Source of the DNA: Microbacterium hydrocarbonoxydans
Lineage (GTDB): Bacteria > Actinomycetota > Actinomycetes > Actinomycetales > Microbacteriaceae
Reading direction: 5' to 3'
DNA length: 64,000 nt
Assembly (NCBI RefSeq): GCF_000956475.1
Contig: NZ_JYJB01000010.1
Span: 558,001-622,000 of the forward strand
The position numbers were made by a program, and so were the translations under genes. The notes under the pieces are model-generated. The model was not told where the DNA came from, made no database searches, and saw only the letters and a list, made by a program, of their open reading frames with translations. Positions 8,887 through 16,485 of the stretch are shown piece after piece (position 1 is the stretch's first letter; every line of letters begins with the position of its first letter).

Positions 8887-9519
8887 ATGTCCTCTGCGCT
8901 TTGGAGCGCGCTGCTTGCGGCGTGCATCGTCATCAGCTTCACCCCCGGCGCCGGAGCGATCAACACGATGTCGAACGCCCTGAGCCAGGGCTGGCGTCGC
9001 TCGATCTGGGGCATCATCGGCCAGCAGATCGCCCTGATCATCCACGTGATCATCGTGGCGGCGGGCGTCGGACTCCTGGTCTCCCGATCCGAGCTGCTCT
9101 TCAACATCATCCGGTACGCGGGAGCCGCATACCTCGTCTATCTCGGCATCCGCCTGATCCTCACCACGCCCACTTTCACCCCGGGCGATGACGATCCGAG
9201 CACTGCTGCGCCCCGCGAAGGCCGATGGTCCATGGTCCGCCGTGGCCTGTGGGTGAACCTCCTCAATCCCAAGGCGATCGTCTTCTTCCTCGCCTTCATC
9301 CCTCAATTCGTTCGTCTCGATGAGCCGCAACTGCCGCAGTACCTGACGATCATCGCCACCACGATCGTGGTGGACATCGTGGTGATGTGGGGGTTCTTCG
9401 CGACGGCTGCCCGGCCCTTCCGCCGCCTCACCCGCTCAGCGCGAGGACAGCGGGTGCTCAACACGGTGTTCGGATGCCTGTTCATCCTCGTCGCCGCGCT
9501 CCTGGCGCTTGTGCACTGA
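8887..9519 (+). CDS. LysE/RhtB family amino-acid exporter
   Basis: Membrane exporter of 210 residues with about six hydrophobic segments. The family hallmarks are the N-terminal TPGAGAINTMSNALSQGWR (about residues 19-37; P and G in the first loop) and NLLNPKAIVFFLAFIPQF (about residues 124-141). Relatives export lysine, homoserine, threonine or related compounds by proton antiport; the substrate cannot be told here. It has its own promoter and is not in an operon with the ATPase. Confidence 0.88.
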   Translation: MSSALWSALLAACIVISFTPGAGAINTMSNALSQGWRRSIWGIIGQQIALIIHVIIVAAGVGLLVSRSELLFNIIRYAGAAYLVYLGIRLILTTPTFTPGDDDPSTAAPREGRWSMVRRGLWVNLLNPKAIVFFLAFIPQFVRLDEPQLPQYLTIIATTIVVDIVVMWGFFATAARPFRRLTRSARGQRVLNTVFGCLFILVAALLALVH

Positions 9520-9529
9520 TTCACGGGCT

Positions 9530-9535
9530 TAGACT
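9530..9535 (+). promoter_or_regulatory. -10 hexamer TAGACT, leaderless start of response regulator
   Basis: TAGACT ends 6 nt before the GTG at 9542. Confidence 0.55.
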
Positions 9536-9541
9536 CACGCT

Positions 9542-10225
9542 GTGCCGATCCGGATCCTCGTCGTCGACGATGAGCCTCAGCTCGCCGGCCTCGTGGCCAC
9601 GCACCTCGAGCGAGAGGGCTACCGCGCGGAGACCGCGGAAGACGGCGTCGCGGCACTCACGCTCGCGTCGAGCGGGGCGTTCGATCTGGCGGTCGTCGAT
9701 GTGAACATGCCCGGGATGACCGGGTTCGAAGTGTGCCGCCGGCTGAAGCAGATCGACGGATCGATCAAGGTGCTGATGCTCTCCGCGCGCGATGCCGTCG
9801 ACGATCGCGTGCACGGGCTCGACTCCGGCGCCGACGACTATCTGATCAAGCCGTTCGACTTCGCCGAGCTCTTCGCGCGCCTTCGGGCTCTCACTCGGCG
9901 AGCCCCCGCCGCTCAGCTGCACTGGCGCGTCGGCGATCTCGCACTCGCCGTCGAACGCGGCGCAGTCGCAGTGAACGGTGCGAGCCTGCAGCTGAGCAGA
10001 CGCGAGTTCGATCTGCTCAGAGCCCTCGTGCAGCGGGCAGGAGAAACCGTCTCGCGGACAGCGCTGCTCACGGAGGTGTGGGGTTCTGAGCATTTCGAGT
10101 CCAACGTCGTCGATCAGTACGTCGGATACCTTCGCCGCAAGCTCGACGCAGCAGGCTCCGAGACCAGCATCGCGACCGTGCGAGGTGTCGGGTTCCGGCT
10201 CATCCCGGGTGGAGACGAGCGATGA
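9542..10225 (+). CDS. Two-component response regulator, OmpR/PhoB family
   Basis: DNA-binding regulator of 227 residues. The receiver domain has the acidic pair DD at 9-10, phospho-acceptor Asp53 (VVDVNMPG), Ser in MLSARD and Lys in YLIKPFDF. The C-terminal winged helix has LSRREFDLLRALVQRAGETVSR, then VDQYVGYLRRKLD and the wing TVRGVGFRL. It overlaps the kinase gene by 4 bp (ATGA), so the two are translated together. The signal and targets are unknown; the exporter upstream has its own promoter and is only a possible target. Confidence 0.93.
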   Translation: MPIRILVVDDEPQLAGLVATHLEREGYRAETAEDGVAALTLASSGAFDLAVVDVNMPGMTGFEVCRRLKQIDGSIKVLMLSARDAVDDRVHGLDSGADDYLIKPFDFAELFARLRALTRRAPAAQLHWRVGDLALAVERGAVAVNGASLQLSRREFDLLRALVQRAGETVSRTALLTEVWGSEHFESNVVDQYVGYLRRKLDAAGSETSIATVRGVGFRLIPGGDER

Positions 10226-11583
10226 GAAGACGGATCTCACTGCGCGCCCGCATCACGATCGGCTCCACGATCGTGGCGGTGCTTCTGCTCGCCGGCGCGT
10301 CGGCGGTCGTATACATGCACCTCACCGGCATCGTCGCCGACAAGGAGCGCGCGATCCTGCACGGGATCACAGAGGTGTACCGAGGGGCGATCGAGGAAGA
10401 CCCTGGTGAGCGTTTCCCGCCTCCCGGCGTGAAGCAGCACGTGGCCATCGTGGCACCGGATGGCACGGAGCGCATGAACACCTTCCCCGCGGGTCTGGTC
10501 GATCGCGTGTCTGACGTGATCGAGGAGGGCCCTCGTCTGCATCACGTCCGCTCGGGCGATACGACCTTCTTCGTCTACGTGGATCCGGTTGAGACAGCCG
10601 GCGGCACCTGGTACGTGCTCGCCACTCGTGACACGGACATCGCCGAAGACGTGCTCTCCGATGTGGTGCGCCTGATGGTGCTCGTGCTGACGGTTGGTGC
10701 GCTCGTGTTCGCCGTAGGCTCGTGGTTCGTCGCCGGTGCGGCGCTGCGCCCTGTCGAGCAGATGCGCCGCAGCGCGGAGACCCTCGTCGTCGCGCGACGT
10801 GGAGAGCTTCTCCCTGTGGGTGACGCCCACGACGACCTCGCCGACCTCGCACGCACGCTCAACGACCTGCTCGAGCGCATGCGCGCGGCGAACGAGCGCG
10901 AACGCCAGATGGTGTCCGACGCGAGCCATGAGCTGCGCAATCCGCTGGCGGTTCTGCATGCGCAGCTCGGGCTGATCGATGGAGCGGATGCCACGGCCGA
11001 TGCCGCCGCGGTGCACGATGCCCGCACGACGCTCGCCCGTCTCACGCGCATCGCCGACTCGCTGCTGCGGTTGTCCCGCATCGACGCAGTCGACGATGTC
11101 GGGTCGGCTGCAGTCCGGGAACTCGTCGGCGCCCTCACGGATAGCGTGGACGCGCTGCGCCTGCGCAGCGCGGAGCGGATGCCGGGGCGGGCCGTCGACC
11201 TCGATTTCACGATCGACATCCGTGATGAGGAGATGAGGCTGCGCATCCGCGCCGACGACTTCACCCGGGTCGTGGACAACCTCGTGGACAACGCGCTCTC
11301 CGCTTCAGGACGACGCGACGTCCGCATCGCCGTCGCGTTCGAAGCCGACTGTGAAGGCGCGCGTCTCTCGGTCACCGATGATGCCGGCGGCTTCGATCCC
11401 GAGGTGGCGGCCCATGCATTCGAGCGCTTCGTCCGCGGTCGTGCTCCGGCGTACGCAGGCAGCGGCCTCGGACTCGCGATCGTCGCGGCTCTCGCGTCAA
11501 AGGCCGGCGGACGCGCGGTCATCGAGAATCGTCAGGGAGTCGGCGCCACAGTGGTGGTCACCTTCGCGGTCGTCGCCGACTGA
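10222..11583 (+). CDS. Sensor histidine kinase
   Basis: 453-residue membrane kinase partnered with the upstream regulator. One helix near residues 13-33, an extracellular sensor of about 120 residues, a second helix near 153-173, HAMP (AALRPVEQMRRSAETL), dimerisation domain with phospho-His about 236 in SDASHELRNPL, then the ATPase domain with N box (RVVDNLVDNALSAS), G1 box as DDAGGFD and G2 box GSGLGLAIV. The first Gly of the usual DxGxG is Ala. The last 52 bp are antisense to the 3' end of gtrA on the opposite strand. Confidence 0.92.
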   Translation: MRRRISLRARITIGSTIVAVLLLAGASAVVYMHLTGIVADKERAILHGITEVYRGAIEEDPGERFPPPGVKQHVAIVAPDGTERMNTFPAGLVDRVSDVIEEGPRLHHVRSGDTTFFVYVDPVETAGGTWYVLATRDTDIAEDVLSDVVRLMVLVLTVGALVFAVGSWFVAGAALRPVEQMRRSAETLVVARRGELLPVGDAHDDLADLARTLNDLLERMRAANERERQMVSDASHELRNPLAVLHAQLGLIDGADATADAAAVHDARTTLARLTRIADSLLRLSRIDAVDDVGSAAVRELVGALTDSVDALRLRSAERMPGRAVDLDFTIDIRDEEMRLRIRADDFTRVVDNLVDNALSASGRRDVRIAVAFEADCEGARLSVTDDAGGFDPEVAAHAFERFVRGRAPAYAGSGLGLAIVAALASKAGGRAVIENRQGVGATVVVTFAVVAD

Positions 11584-12035
11584 GCCGGGGCGCGCTGCGG
11601 ACGCTCCGCGAAGACCCACCAGCGATACGCCGCGAACCGGAGGGCCGAGCCCGCGAACAGTCCCACGACGTTGGCCGAGACATTGTCTGCGAGCGGTGAG
11701 GTCAGGCCGAGCATGTAGTGCGACACGGCGAGGCAGGCGAGGGCCACCGCACTGCCGAGAAGGCTGGCGACCAGGAACTCGAGCGCTTCGCGCGCGGCGT
11801 CTGCTCTCCGGCGCTCGCGGAACGTCCACCATCTGCTGCCGATCCAGTTCGCGGCGATCGCACACAGGGTCGACGCGGTCTTGGCGATCATCGGCCATTC
11901 CGAAGACCGCGAGTGGTGCATCAGCATGAGGTTGAACACGCCGACGTCGACGATCAGGCCGATCCCGCCGACGGCAGCGAACTTCACGAGCTGCGCGAGA
12001 ACACCCCCGCCCCGGGAGCGGCCGCCCTCAGACAC
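11532..12035 (-). CDS. GtrA-family membrane protein
   Basis: 167-residue protein with four hydrophobic segments, matching the GtrA fold (VKFAAVGGIGLIVDVGVFNLM at the first helix, NWIGSRWWTF after the second, RFAAYRWWVF after the fourth). GtrA proteins are thought to flip polyprenyl-phosphate sugars across the cytoplasmic membrane. It starts with a GTG inside the stop region of the GT2 gene (8-bp overlap GTGTCTGA), last of a three-gene glycosylation unit. Its 3' end overlaps the kinase gene on the other strand. Confidence 0.88.
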   Translation of the reverse strand: MSEGGRSRGGGVLAQLVKFAAVGGIGLIVDVGVFNLMLMHHSRSSEWPMIAKTASTLCAIAANWIGSRWWTFRERRRADAAREALEFLVASLLGSAVALACLAVSHYMLGLTSPLADNVSANVVGLFAGSALRFAAYRWWVFAERPQRAPAQSATTAKVTTTVAPTP

Positions 12036-12786
12036 GCGCGGCCTCGATCTGCAGGGGCTGCTCCTCGCGACTGGACGCGATCCGTCGACGGATACCCCAC
12101 CGCGTAACCTGCCGAAGCGCCTCCAGGACGATCCGAACGGACATCTTCGACTCCCCGTGCAGTCGGTCGTCGAATTCGATCGGCACCTCCGCGACCCGGC
12201 ATCCGCTGCGCACCGCGCGATCGAGCATCTCGATCTGGAAGCAATACCCCCGACTCAGCACCTGGGCTGGGTCGATCCGCTCCAGCGCCTCCACGCGGAA
12301 GGCCCGGTACCCGCCGGTGATGTCCTTCTGCGGCAGTCTCAGCATCGCTCTCGCGTAAACGCTGCCCGCTCGCGAGAGGAGATAGCGCTGAGGCGACCAT
12401 CTCGCCACTGCCCCGCCGCGCACCCAACGGGAGCCGATCACGACGTCGGCGTCGGCGAGGGCGGCGAGCATGCGAGGGAGGTCCTCCGGTCGATGCGAGC
12501 CATCGGCATCCGATTGCACGATCACCCCGTACCCGTGCGCGACAGCCTCCTCGAAGCCGGCGATGTACGCCGGGCCGAGCCCCTGTTTCGCCGTGCGGTG
12601 CAAGACGTGCACCTGCGAGATTCGGGAGCTGAGCAGATCGGCCAGTTCACCGGTGCCGTCGGGCGACGCATCGTCGACCACGAGGATGTCGACCTCGGGG
12701 GCGCTGCTACGCAGCCTCCCGACCACTTCGGACAGCGACTCGATCTCGTTGTAGGTGGGCAGAATCACGACCGTGCGCGCGTTCAT
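12028..12786 (-). CDS. Polyprenol-phosphate mannosyltransferase (GT2, DPM1-like)
   Basis: Transfers a hexose, most likely mannose from GDP-mannose, to polyprenyl phosphate on the inner face of the membrane. The 252-residue protein has the GT2 start VILPTYNEIESL, metal-binding QSDADGSH (about residues 93-100), the acceptor-loop features ITGGYRAFR and the DPM1-type GESKMS near residue 210. There are no C-terminal membrane helices, as in bacterial Ppm1 catalytic domains. It overlaps the GT-C gene by 4 bp and gtrA by 8 bp. A glucose-specific GtrB role is the alternative. Confidence 0.88.
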   Translation of the reverse strand: MNARTVVILPTYNEIESLSEVVGRLRSSAPEVDILVVDDASPDGTGELADLLSSRISQVHVLHRTAKQGLGPAYIAGFEEAVAHGYGVIVQSDADGSHRPEDLPRMLAALADADVVIGSRWVRGGAVARWSPQRYLLSRAGSVYARAMLRLPQKDITGGYRAFRVEALERIDPAQVLSRGYCFQIEMLDRAVRSGCRVAEVPIEFDDRLHGESKMSVRIVLEALRQVTRWGIRRRIASSREEQPLQIEAARV

Positions 12787-14300
12787 GATGACCCCTTCCG
12801 GAACTCGTAGACGATGGTGCGGTGGACGTCCGTCCGGGACACCTGTGTGAACCCCGCGCGCTGCAGCGCCGCGACGTCATCCTGAGCCGAGCCGGTCGAA
12901 CCGGTCTCGAGCAGCCAGACTGTGCCGTCGCCCAGTCCGGGCGCGAGGTCGGCGACGACGCCCATGCGATCCCACAGGCCGCTCGTCTCGTCGGCCGGCG
13001 TGATGAGCTGCGGGTCCTCGAGACCTTCGAAGGCCTCCGGATACAGCCGGTAGATCAGCCTCGGTGCGCGGGACGGCCGAGTGCCGGTCCCGAACAGGAT
13101 CGTGTCTCCGGGCTCGCTCCGCGACGCGACCACCATGGCTGCAGCGCGGCCGTCGGCTCCCCCGTCCTTCGCGAACGATGTGCGCTGGTGCACGAACTCG
13201 GGCACGAGAACGACGGCTGCGATCGCGATCAGAGCGACGGAAGTGAGGACGCCGCCTCTGGCGGTCAGCCGACGACCGAGGTCGATGACGGCCCAGACCC
13301 CGGAAGAGACGAGCAGCGCGACAGCGCCCAGGCTGATCGAGAGGTATCGCGGGTTGTATGTGGGCGACACGAAGATGTCGAGCACGACGAGAACCGCGGC
13401 GGGCGTGAGCAGCCACACCGCACTCGGCAGAGCACCTGGCGCAGCACCACGTCTGCGAAGAACGGTCACGAGTCCGATCAGAAGGATCGCGAGAAGCAGC
13501 ACGGCCGGCCCGAGGTGGACGAACCACGGGGTCACGAACCATCCGCGCGGCGACATGTATCCACGATGCGCGAGAAACGCGACCTGCCCCCGTTGCAGGG
13601 CCGCACTGATCACGATCGGAGCAGCCAGTACGGCGGCGACTGCCAGGGAACCCACCCAGCGTCGGACCGCCTCACGAGGCAGCGCGCGCTGCGCGAGCAG
13701 CCACGACGCGTGGACCAGAGGCATGAGCAGCAGATAGAGGAACAGGGTGCCGCTCACTGCGACCGCCGCACCGTACAGCAGCCAGGCCGCACGCCCGGAA
13801 CGCCGATCCACGATGCGGACAAGCAGGATCGTCACCCAGACCGCCGCTGCAGCAGCGAGCGCATAGCCTCGTGCTTCCACGGCGAGCACACCGGCGCGCG
13901 GAATCAACGGGACGAGCAGGCCCGCCAGGACGGCCGTCCTGTTATCGAACCAGCGGCGTCCGAGCACGACGACTCCGCCAGCGAGGAATCCGATCCCGAT
14001 CGAGCTGAGCGCGCGCGTCGACCACTCGCTGGTGCCGAACAGATCGATCCAGACGTGCAGAAGCGCGTAGTACAGACCATGCACGGCGTCGACCGTGGTC
14101 AGCTCGGCCGCGAGACTCTGCCAGGAGCGCTGGGCCGACAGCACGCTGGCCGCCTCGTCACCCCAGTACGAGGGGATTCCCGCACCCGCATATGAGACGA
14201 GCGCGACGGCCAGGCCTATCCATAGGCCCGCCCGCATCACCGGCCGAGGCGCCGGAGCGGTGCCAGGGCCGACGATGACAGGACGATCCAGAGTGACCAT
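12783..14300 (-). CDS. GT39/PMT-like membrane glycosyltransferase
   Basis: 505-residue GT-C protein with about eleven hydrophobic segments followed by an extracellular C-terminal domain of about 120 residues. The first extracytoplasmic loop has PSYWGDEAASVLSAQRSW (about residues 44-61), the place of the catalytic acidic motif of protein mannosyltransferases. Such enzymes move a sugar from a polyprenyl-phosphate carrier to a protein or lipid outside the cell. The next genes make and probably flip that donor, so the three look like one pathway. The acceptor is unknown. Confidence 0.82.
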   Translation of the reverse strand: MVTLDRPVIVGPGTAPAPRPVMRAGLWIGLAVALVSYAGAGIPSYWGDEAASVLSAQRSWQSLAAELTTVDAVHGLYYALLHVWIDLFGTSEWSTRALSSIGIGFLAGGVVVLGRRWFDNRTAVLAGLLVPLIPRAGVLAVEARGYALAAAAAVWVTILLVRIVDRRSGRAAWLLYGAAVAVSGTLFLYLLLMPLVHASWLLAQRALPREAVRRWVGSLAVAAVLAAPIVISAALQRGQVAFLAHRGYMSPRGWFVTPWFVHLGPAVLLLAILLIGLVTVLRRRGAAPGALPSAVWLLTPAAVLVVLDIFVSPTYNPRYLSISLGAVALLVSSGVWAVIDLGRRLTARGGVLTSVALIAIAAVVLVPEFVHQRTSFAKDGGADGRAAAMVVASRSEPGDTILFGTGTRPSRAPRLIYRLYPEAFEGLEDPQLITPADETSGLWDRMGVVADLAPGLGDGTVWLLETGSTGSAQDDVAALQRAGFTQVSRTDVHRTIVYEFRKGSS

Positions 14301-14386
14301 GCAGACAGCTTCGTCCGGCTACTTCGCCATCAGCCCGGAGAACGCGCATCGAATCATGAGAGAACTCACATGATCTCGGACGGCAA

Positions 14387-14392
14387 TAGGCT
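14387..14392 (+). promoter_or_regulatory. -10 hexamer TAGGCT before metallopeptidase gene
   Basis: TAGGCT ends 5 nt before ATG 14398 and 8 nt before ATG 14401; a leaderless or near-leaderless start. Confidence 0.45.
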
Positions 14393-14397
14393 GGACG

Positions 14398-14748
14398 ATG
14401 ATGGAGATGGATGCTGACGCCTTCGAGAAGCTCGTGGTCGACGAACTCGACCGGCTGCCGGATGACATGGTCGACGGCCTGGACAACGTCGTGTTCGTCG
14501 TCGAAGATCGCCCGGAGGACGGAAGCCTGGATCTTCTCGGTCTCTACGACGGTCTCGCGCTCACTGAGCGGGGCGGATACGGCATGGGTGAGCTCCCGGA
14601 CCGGATCGTGATCTACCGGGAGCCGCATCTGACGGAGTGCGAGTCCGATGAGGAGCTCCGGGACGAGGTGCACACCACGCTGGTGCACGAGATCGCACAC
14701 TTCTACGGCATCGACGACGACCAGCTGCACGAGTTGGGCTGGGCATGA
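14398..14748 (+). CDS. Small zinc metallopeptidase-like protein
   Basis: 116-residue protein of the minimal zincin family found next to clpS in actinobacteria. The zinc motif HEIAHFYG (HExxH, about residues 98-105) sits near the C-terminus after an acidic alpha/beta region. No signal peptide, so cytoplasmic. The first of three nearby ATGs was kept; starting at 14401 or 14407 would shorten it by one to three residues. It overlaps clpS by 4 bp. The physiological substrate is not known. Confidence 0.87.
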   Translation: MMEMDADAFEKLVVDELDRLPDDMVDGLDNVVFVVEDRPEDGSLDLLGLYDGLALTERGGYGMGELPDRIVIYREPHLTECESDEELRDEVHTTLVHEIAHFYGIDDDQLHELGWA

Positions 14749-15041
14749 GCACGCCTGTAAGCACCCCCGACCTCGACGAGCAGCTCGACCTGGGCGCCGC
14801 GCCCATCGAACCCTGGCAGACGGTCGTGTGGAACGATCCGGTCAACCTGATGAGCTACGTCGTCCGCGTGTTCCGCACCTACTTCGGGTATTCGCACGAG
14901 AAGGCCACGCAGCTGATGCTCGCTGTGCACCACGACGGGCACGCGATCGTTGCGACAGGACCCCGCGAGGTCATGGAGGTTCACGCCCAGGCCATGCACG
15001 ACTTCGGCCTGTGGGCGACCGTGCGGAGGGCTTCGCAGTGA
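14745..15041 (+). CDS. clpS: ClpS, Clp protease adaptor
   Basis: Delivers N-degron proteins to the ClpAP/ClpCP protease. The 98-residue protein has the ClpS core after a short flexible tail: WNDPVNLMSYVVRVFRTYFG (about residues 29-48), with the N-end-rule pocket residues N and D, and LMLAVHHDGHAIVATGPRE downstream. Translation is coupled to both neighbours: ATG overlaps the upstream stop, and the downstream GTG overlaps its TGA. Confidence 0.95.
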   Translation: MSTPVSTPDLDEQLDLGAAPIEPWQTVVWNDPVNLMSYVVRVFRTYFGYSHEKATQLMLAVHHDGHAIVATGPREVMEVHAQAMHDFGLWATVRRASQ

Positions 15042-15532
15042 GCGCAGGGATCGTGCAGGTGCGCCTGGCGCCCGCCGAAGAGCTGCAGCTGCGCCACCTG
15101 ATCGAGGACTTCCGCGAGCTGATCGGCGCAGAGCGCGATTCTGCAGACCCGGCAGTCGCGCGACTGACGCCGAGTCCGTATCCGGGTGACTCCGACGCCG
15201 CGCACGAGTTCCGGGCAGCGACGGAGGACGACCTGCTGGGCCGGCGGGATGCGGACGCCGCGACCGTGGTGGCCGCGCTCGCGTCGACCGAGCAGGAGCT
15301 CGTCACCATGGCCGAGGAGAAGCTGTTCGCAGAGCGTGAGCGAGGCATCCCCGTGGAAGATCTCGACGCGTGGCTGCGGACGCTCACGGCCCTCAGGCTC
15401 GTGATCGCGACGCGCCTCGGGATCGACAGTGAAGAGCATCACGACCCGGACGACGCCCGGTTCGGAGTGTACGACTGGCTCGGCTATCGCCTGGAACTGC
15501 TCATCGAGGCCGCCGAAGAACAGGGCTTCTGA
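15038..15532 (+). CDS. DUF2017 family protein
   Basis: 164-residue helical cytoplasmic protein that almost always follows clpS in actinobacteria. It starts at the GTG overlapping the clpS stop. Recognisable parts are RLAPAEELQLRHLIEDFRELI near the N-terminus and DWLGYRLELLIEAA near the C-terminus. The function is unknown; the constant neighbourhood suggests a link to Clp-dependent proteolysis or its regulation. Confidence 0.85.
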   Translation: MSAGIVQVRLAPAEELQLRHLIEDFRELIGAERDSADPAVARLTPSPYPGDSDAAHEFRAATEDDLLGRRDADAATVVAALASTEQELVTMAEEKLFAERERGIPVEDLDAWLRTLTALRLVIATRLGIDSEEHHDPDDARFGVYDWLGYRLELLIEAAEEQGF

Positions 15533-15552
15533 GGCGCGGGATCCCTGACCCC

Positions 15553-16134
15553 TCAGGGCACGGCCACGACACGGGTGGCAAGGGAGCGCGGGTCGTCGCG
15601 CTGGATGTGTCGGAGCTCCTGCTCGGCCCAGCGATCCCAGTGCGGCCGGTAGGTCTCCCCGTCGCGGGCGAGAGCCCGGGCCTTGCGCCCTGCGTCGCCC
15701 GAATCGACCCAGACGGCGACGTCCGCGATCCCCGCGGTCGCGGGCGTCAGGAGGCCGCTGCCCTCGACGATCAGGCCGAGAGCCGGGTTGACGGCGTAAC
15801 TCTCCGCCTGCGCGTCGCGCTCCCAATCCCAGCGGTGCCAGGTGCTGTGGTAGCCGCGCCCATGCGGCTTGAGAATGCGCTCCAGAGCGTGCTCGACTCC
15901 GGCATCCAGTCCGTCCCAGCCGGGATAGATCGAGTCGAGGGCGATGAGCTGCACGGGACCTGCGACCGGCCACCTGTCGGCGAGACGCCGCGCGAGAGAG
16001 GTCTTCCCCGCCCCGCTGCGCCCGTCGATCAGGACCACGGGGTTCGCGGCTGCCAGCGCTCGCACGTCGGATTCGATGACCGCCGCCGCGCGCTCCAAGG
16101 CGACGGCGACGGGATCGTCACTTCTTGAGGGCAC
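15553..16134 (-). CDS. P-loop kinase-like ATP-binding protein
   Basis: 193-residue nucleotide-binding protein resembling uridine or pantothenate kinases. Walker A is VLIDGRSGAGKTSLARRLA (about residues 25-43), followed by IALDSIYPGWDGLD, where Asp would be the catalytic base, and GLIVEGSGLLTP as a Walker B-like strand. Several Trp/His/Arg-rich motifs (HSTWHRWDWERD) may form a lid. The only sensible start is GTG 16134, which overlaps the upstream gene by 17 bp. Substrate unknown. Confidence 0.75.
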   Translation of the reverse strand: MPSRSDDPVAVALERAAAVIESDVRALAAANPVVLIDGRSGAGKTSLARRLADRWPVAGPVQLIALDSIYPGWDGLDAGVEHALERILKPHGRGYHSTWHRWDWERDAQAESYAVNPALGLIVEGSGLLTPATAGIADVAVWVDSGDAGRKARALARDGETYRPHWDRWAEQELRHIQRDDPRSLATRVVAVP

Positions 16135-16447
16135 GGATGATGCGGCTGAGCGCGCGACCTGCGATCCAGACGAAGGGAATCGCGACCGCGAGCAGAGACA
16201 CGAGGTTGGGCTCGAAGCGCAGGCCCTCCTCCCGACGGATGTAGACGCCGAGCGGGATCGCGACGCCACCGCCGCCACCGCCCTCGCCCTCGGCTCCTTC
16301 CGCTCCCCCGGATCCGCCCCCGAAGCCCGTCCAGGTCAGGGCGACGGGAGTGAACTCCGCGCCGTCGACCGTCTGCGTCGCGCCGTAGGCGCTGTTGACG
16401 CCGAGCGAGCCGGCGTTCTTTCCCAGTTCCACTGCAATGTTCGGCAT
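16118..16447 (-). CDS. GerW/YtfJ-like protein
   Basis: 109-residue protein with the layout of the GerW (YtfJ) family: a short N-terminal helix (MPNIAVELGKNAGSLGVNSAYG), a beta segment ending in a very Gly-rich run (about residues 41-62), a strand pair (VAIPLGVYIRREEGLRFEPN) and here a C-terminal membrane helix (VSLLAVAIPFVWIAGRAL). In Firmicutes GerW is a spore germination protein, but related proteins occur in non-sporulating actinobacteria with unknown role. The ATG 16447 start leaves 38 bp to dinB upstream. The family assignment is by pattern only. Confidence 0.6.
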   Translation of the reverse strand: MPNIAVELGKNAGSLGVNSAYGATQTVDGAEFTPVALTWTGFGGGSGGAEGAEGEGGGGGGVAIPLGVYIRREEGLRFEPNLVSLLAVAIPFVWIAGRALSRIIRALKK

Positions 16448-16485
16448 GCCACCCACGCTAGCCCAGGTGCCGCCCGGATGACCCG

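Noticed and set aside
12822-14195. 457-codon plus-strand frame across the GT-C gene
   Set aside because: Highly charged Arg/Asp/Glu composition without motifs; antisense shadow of a clear membrane protein gene.
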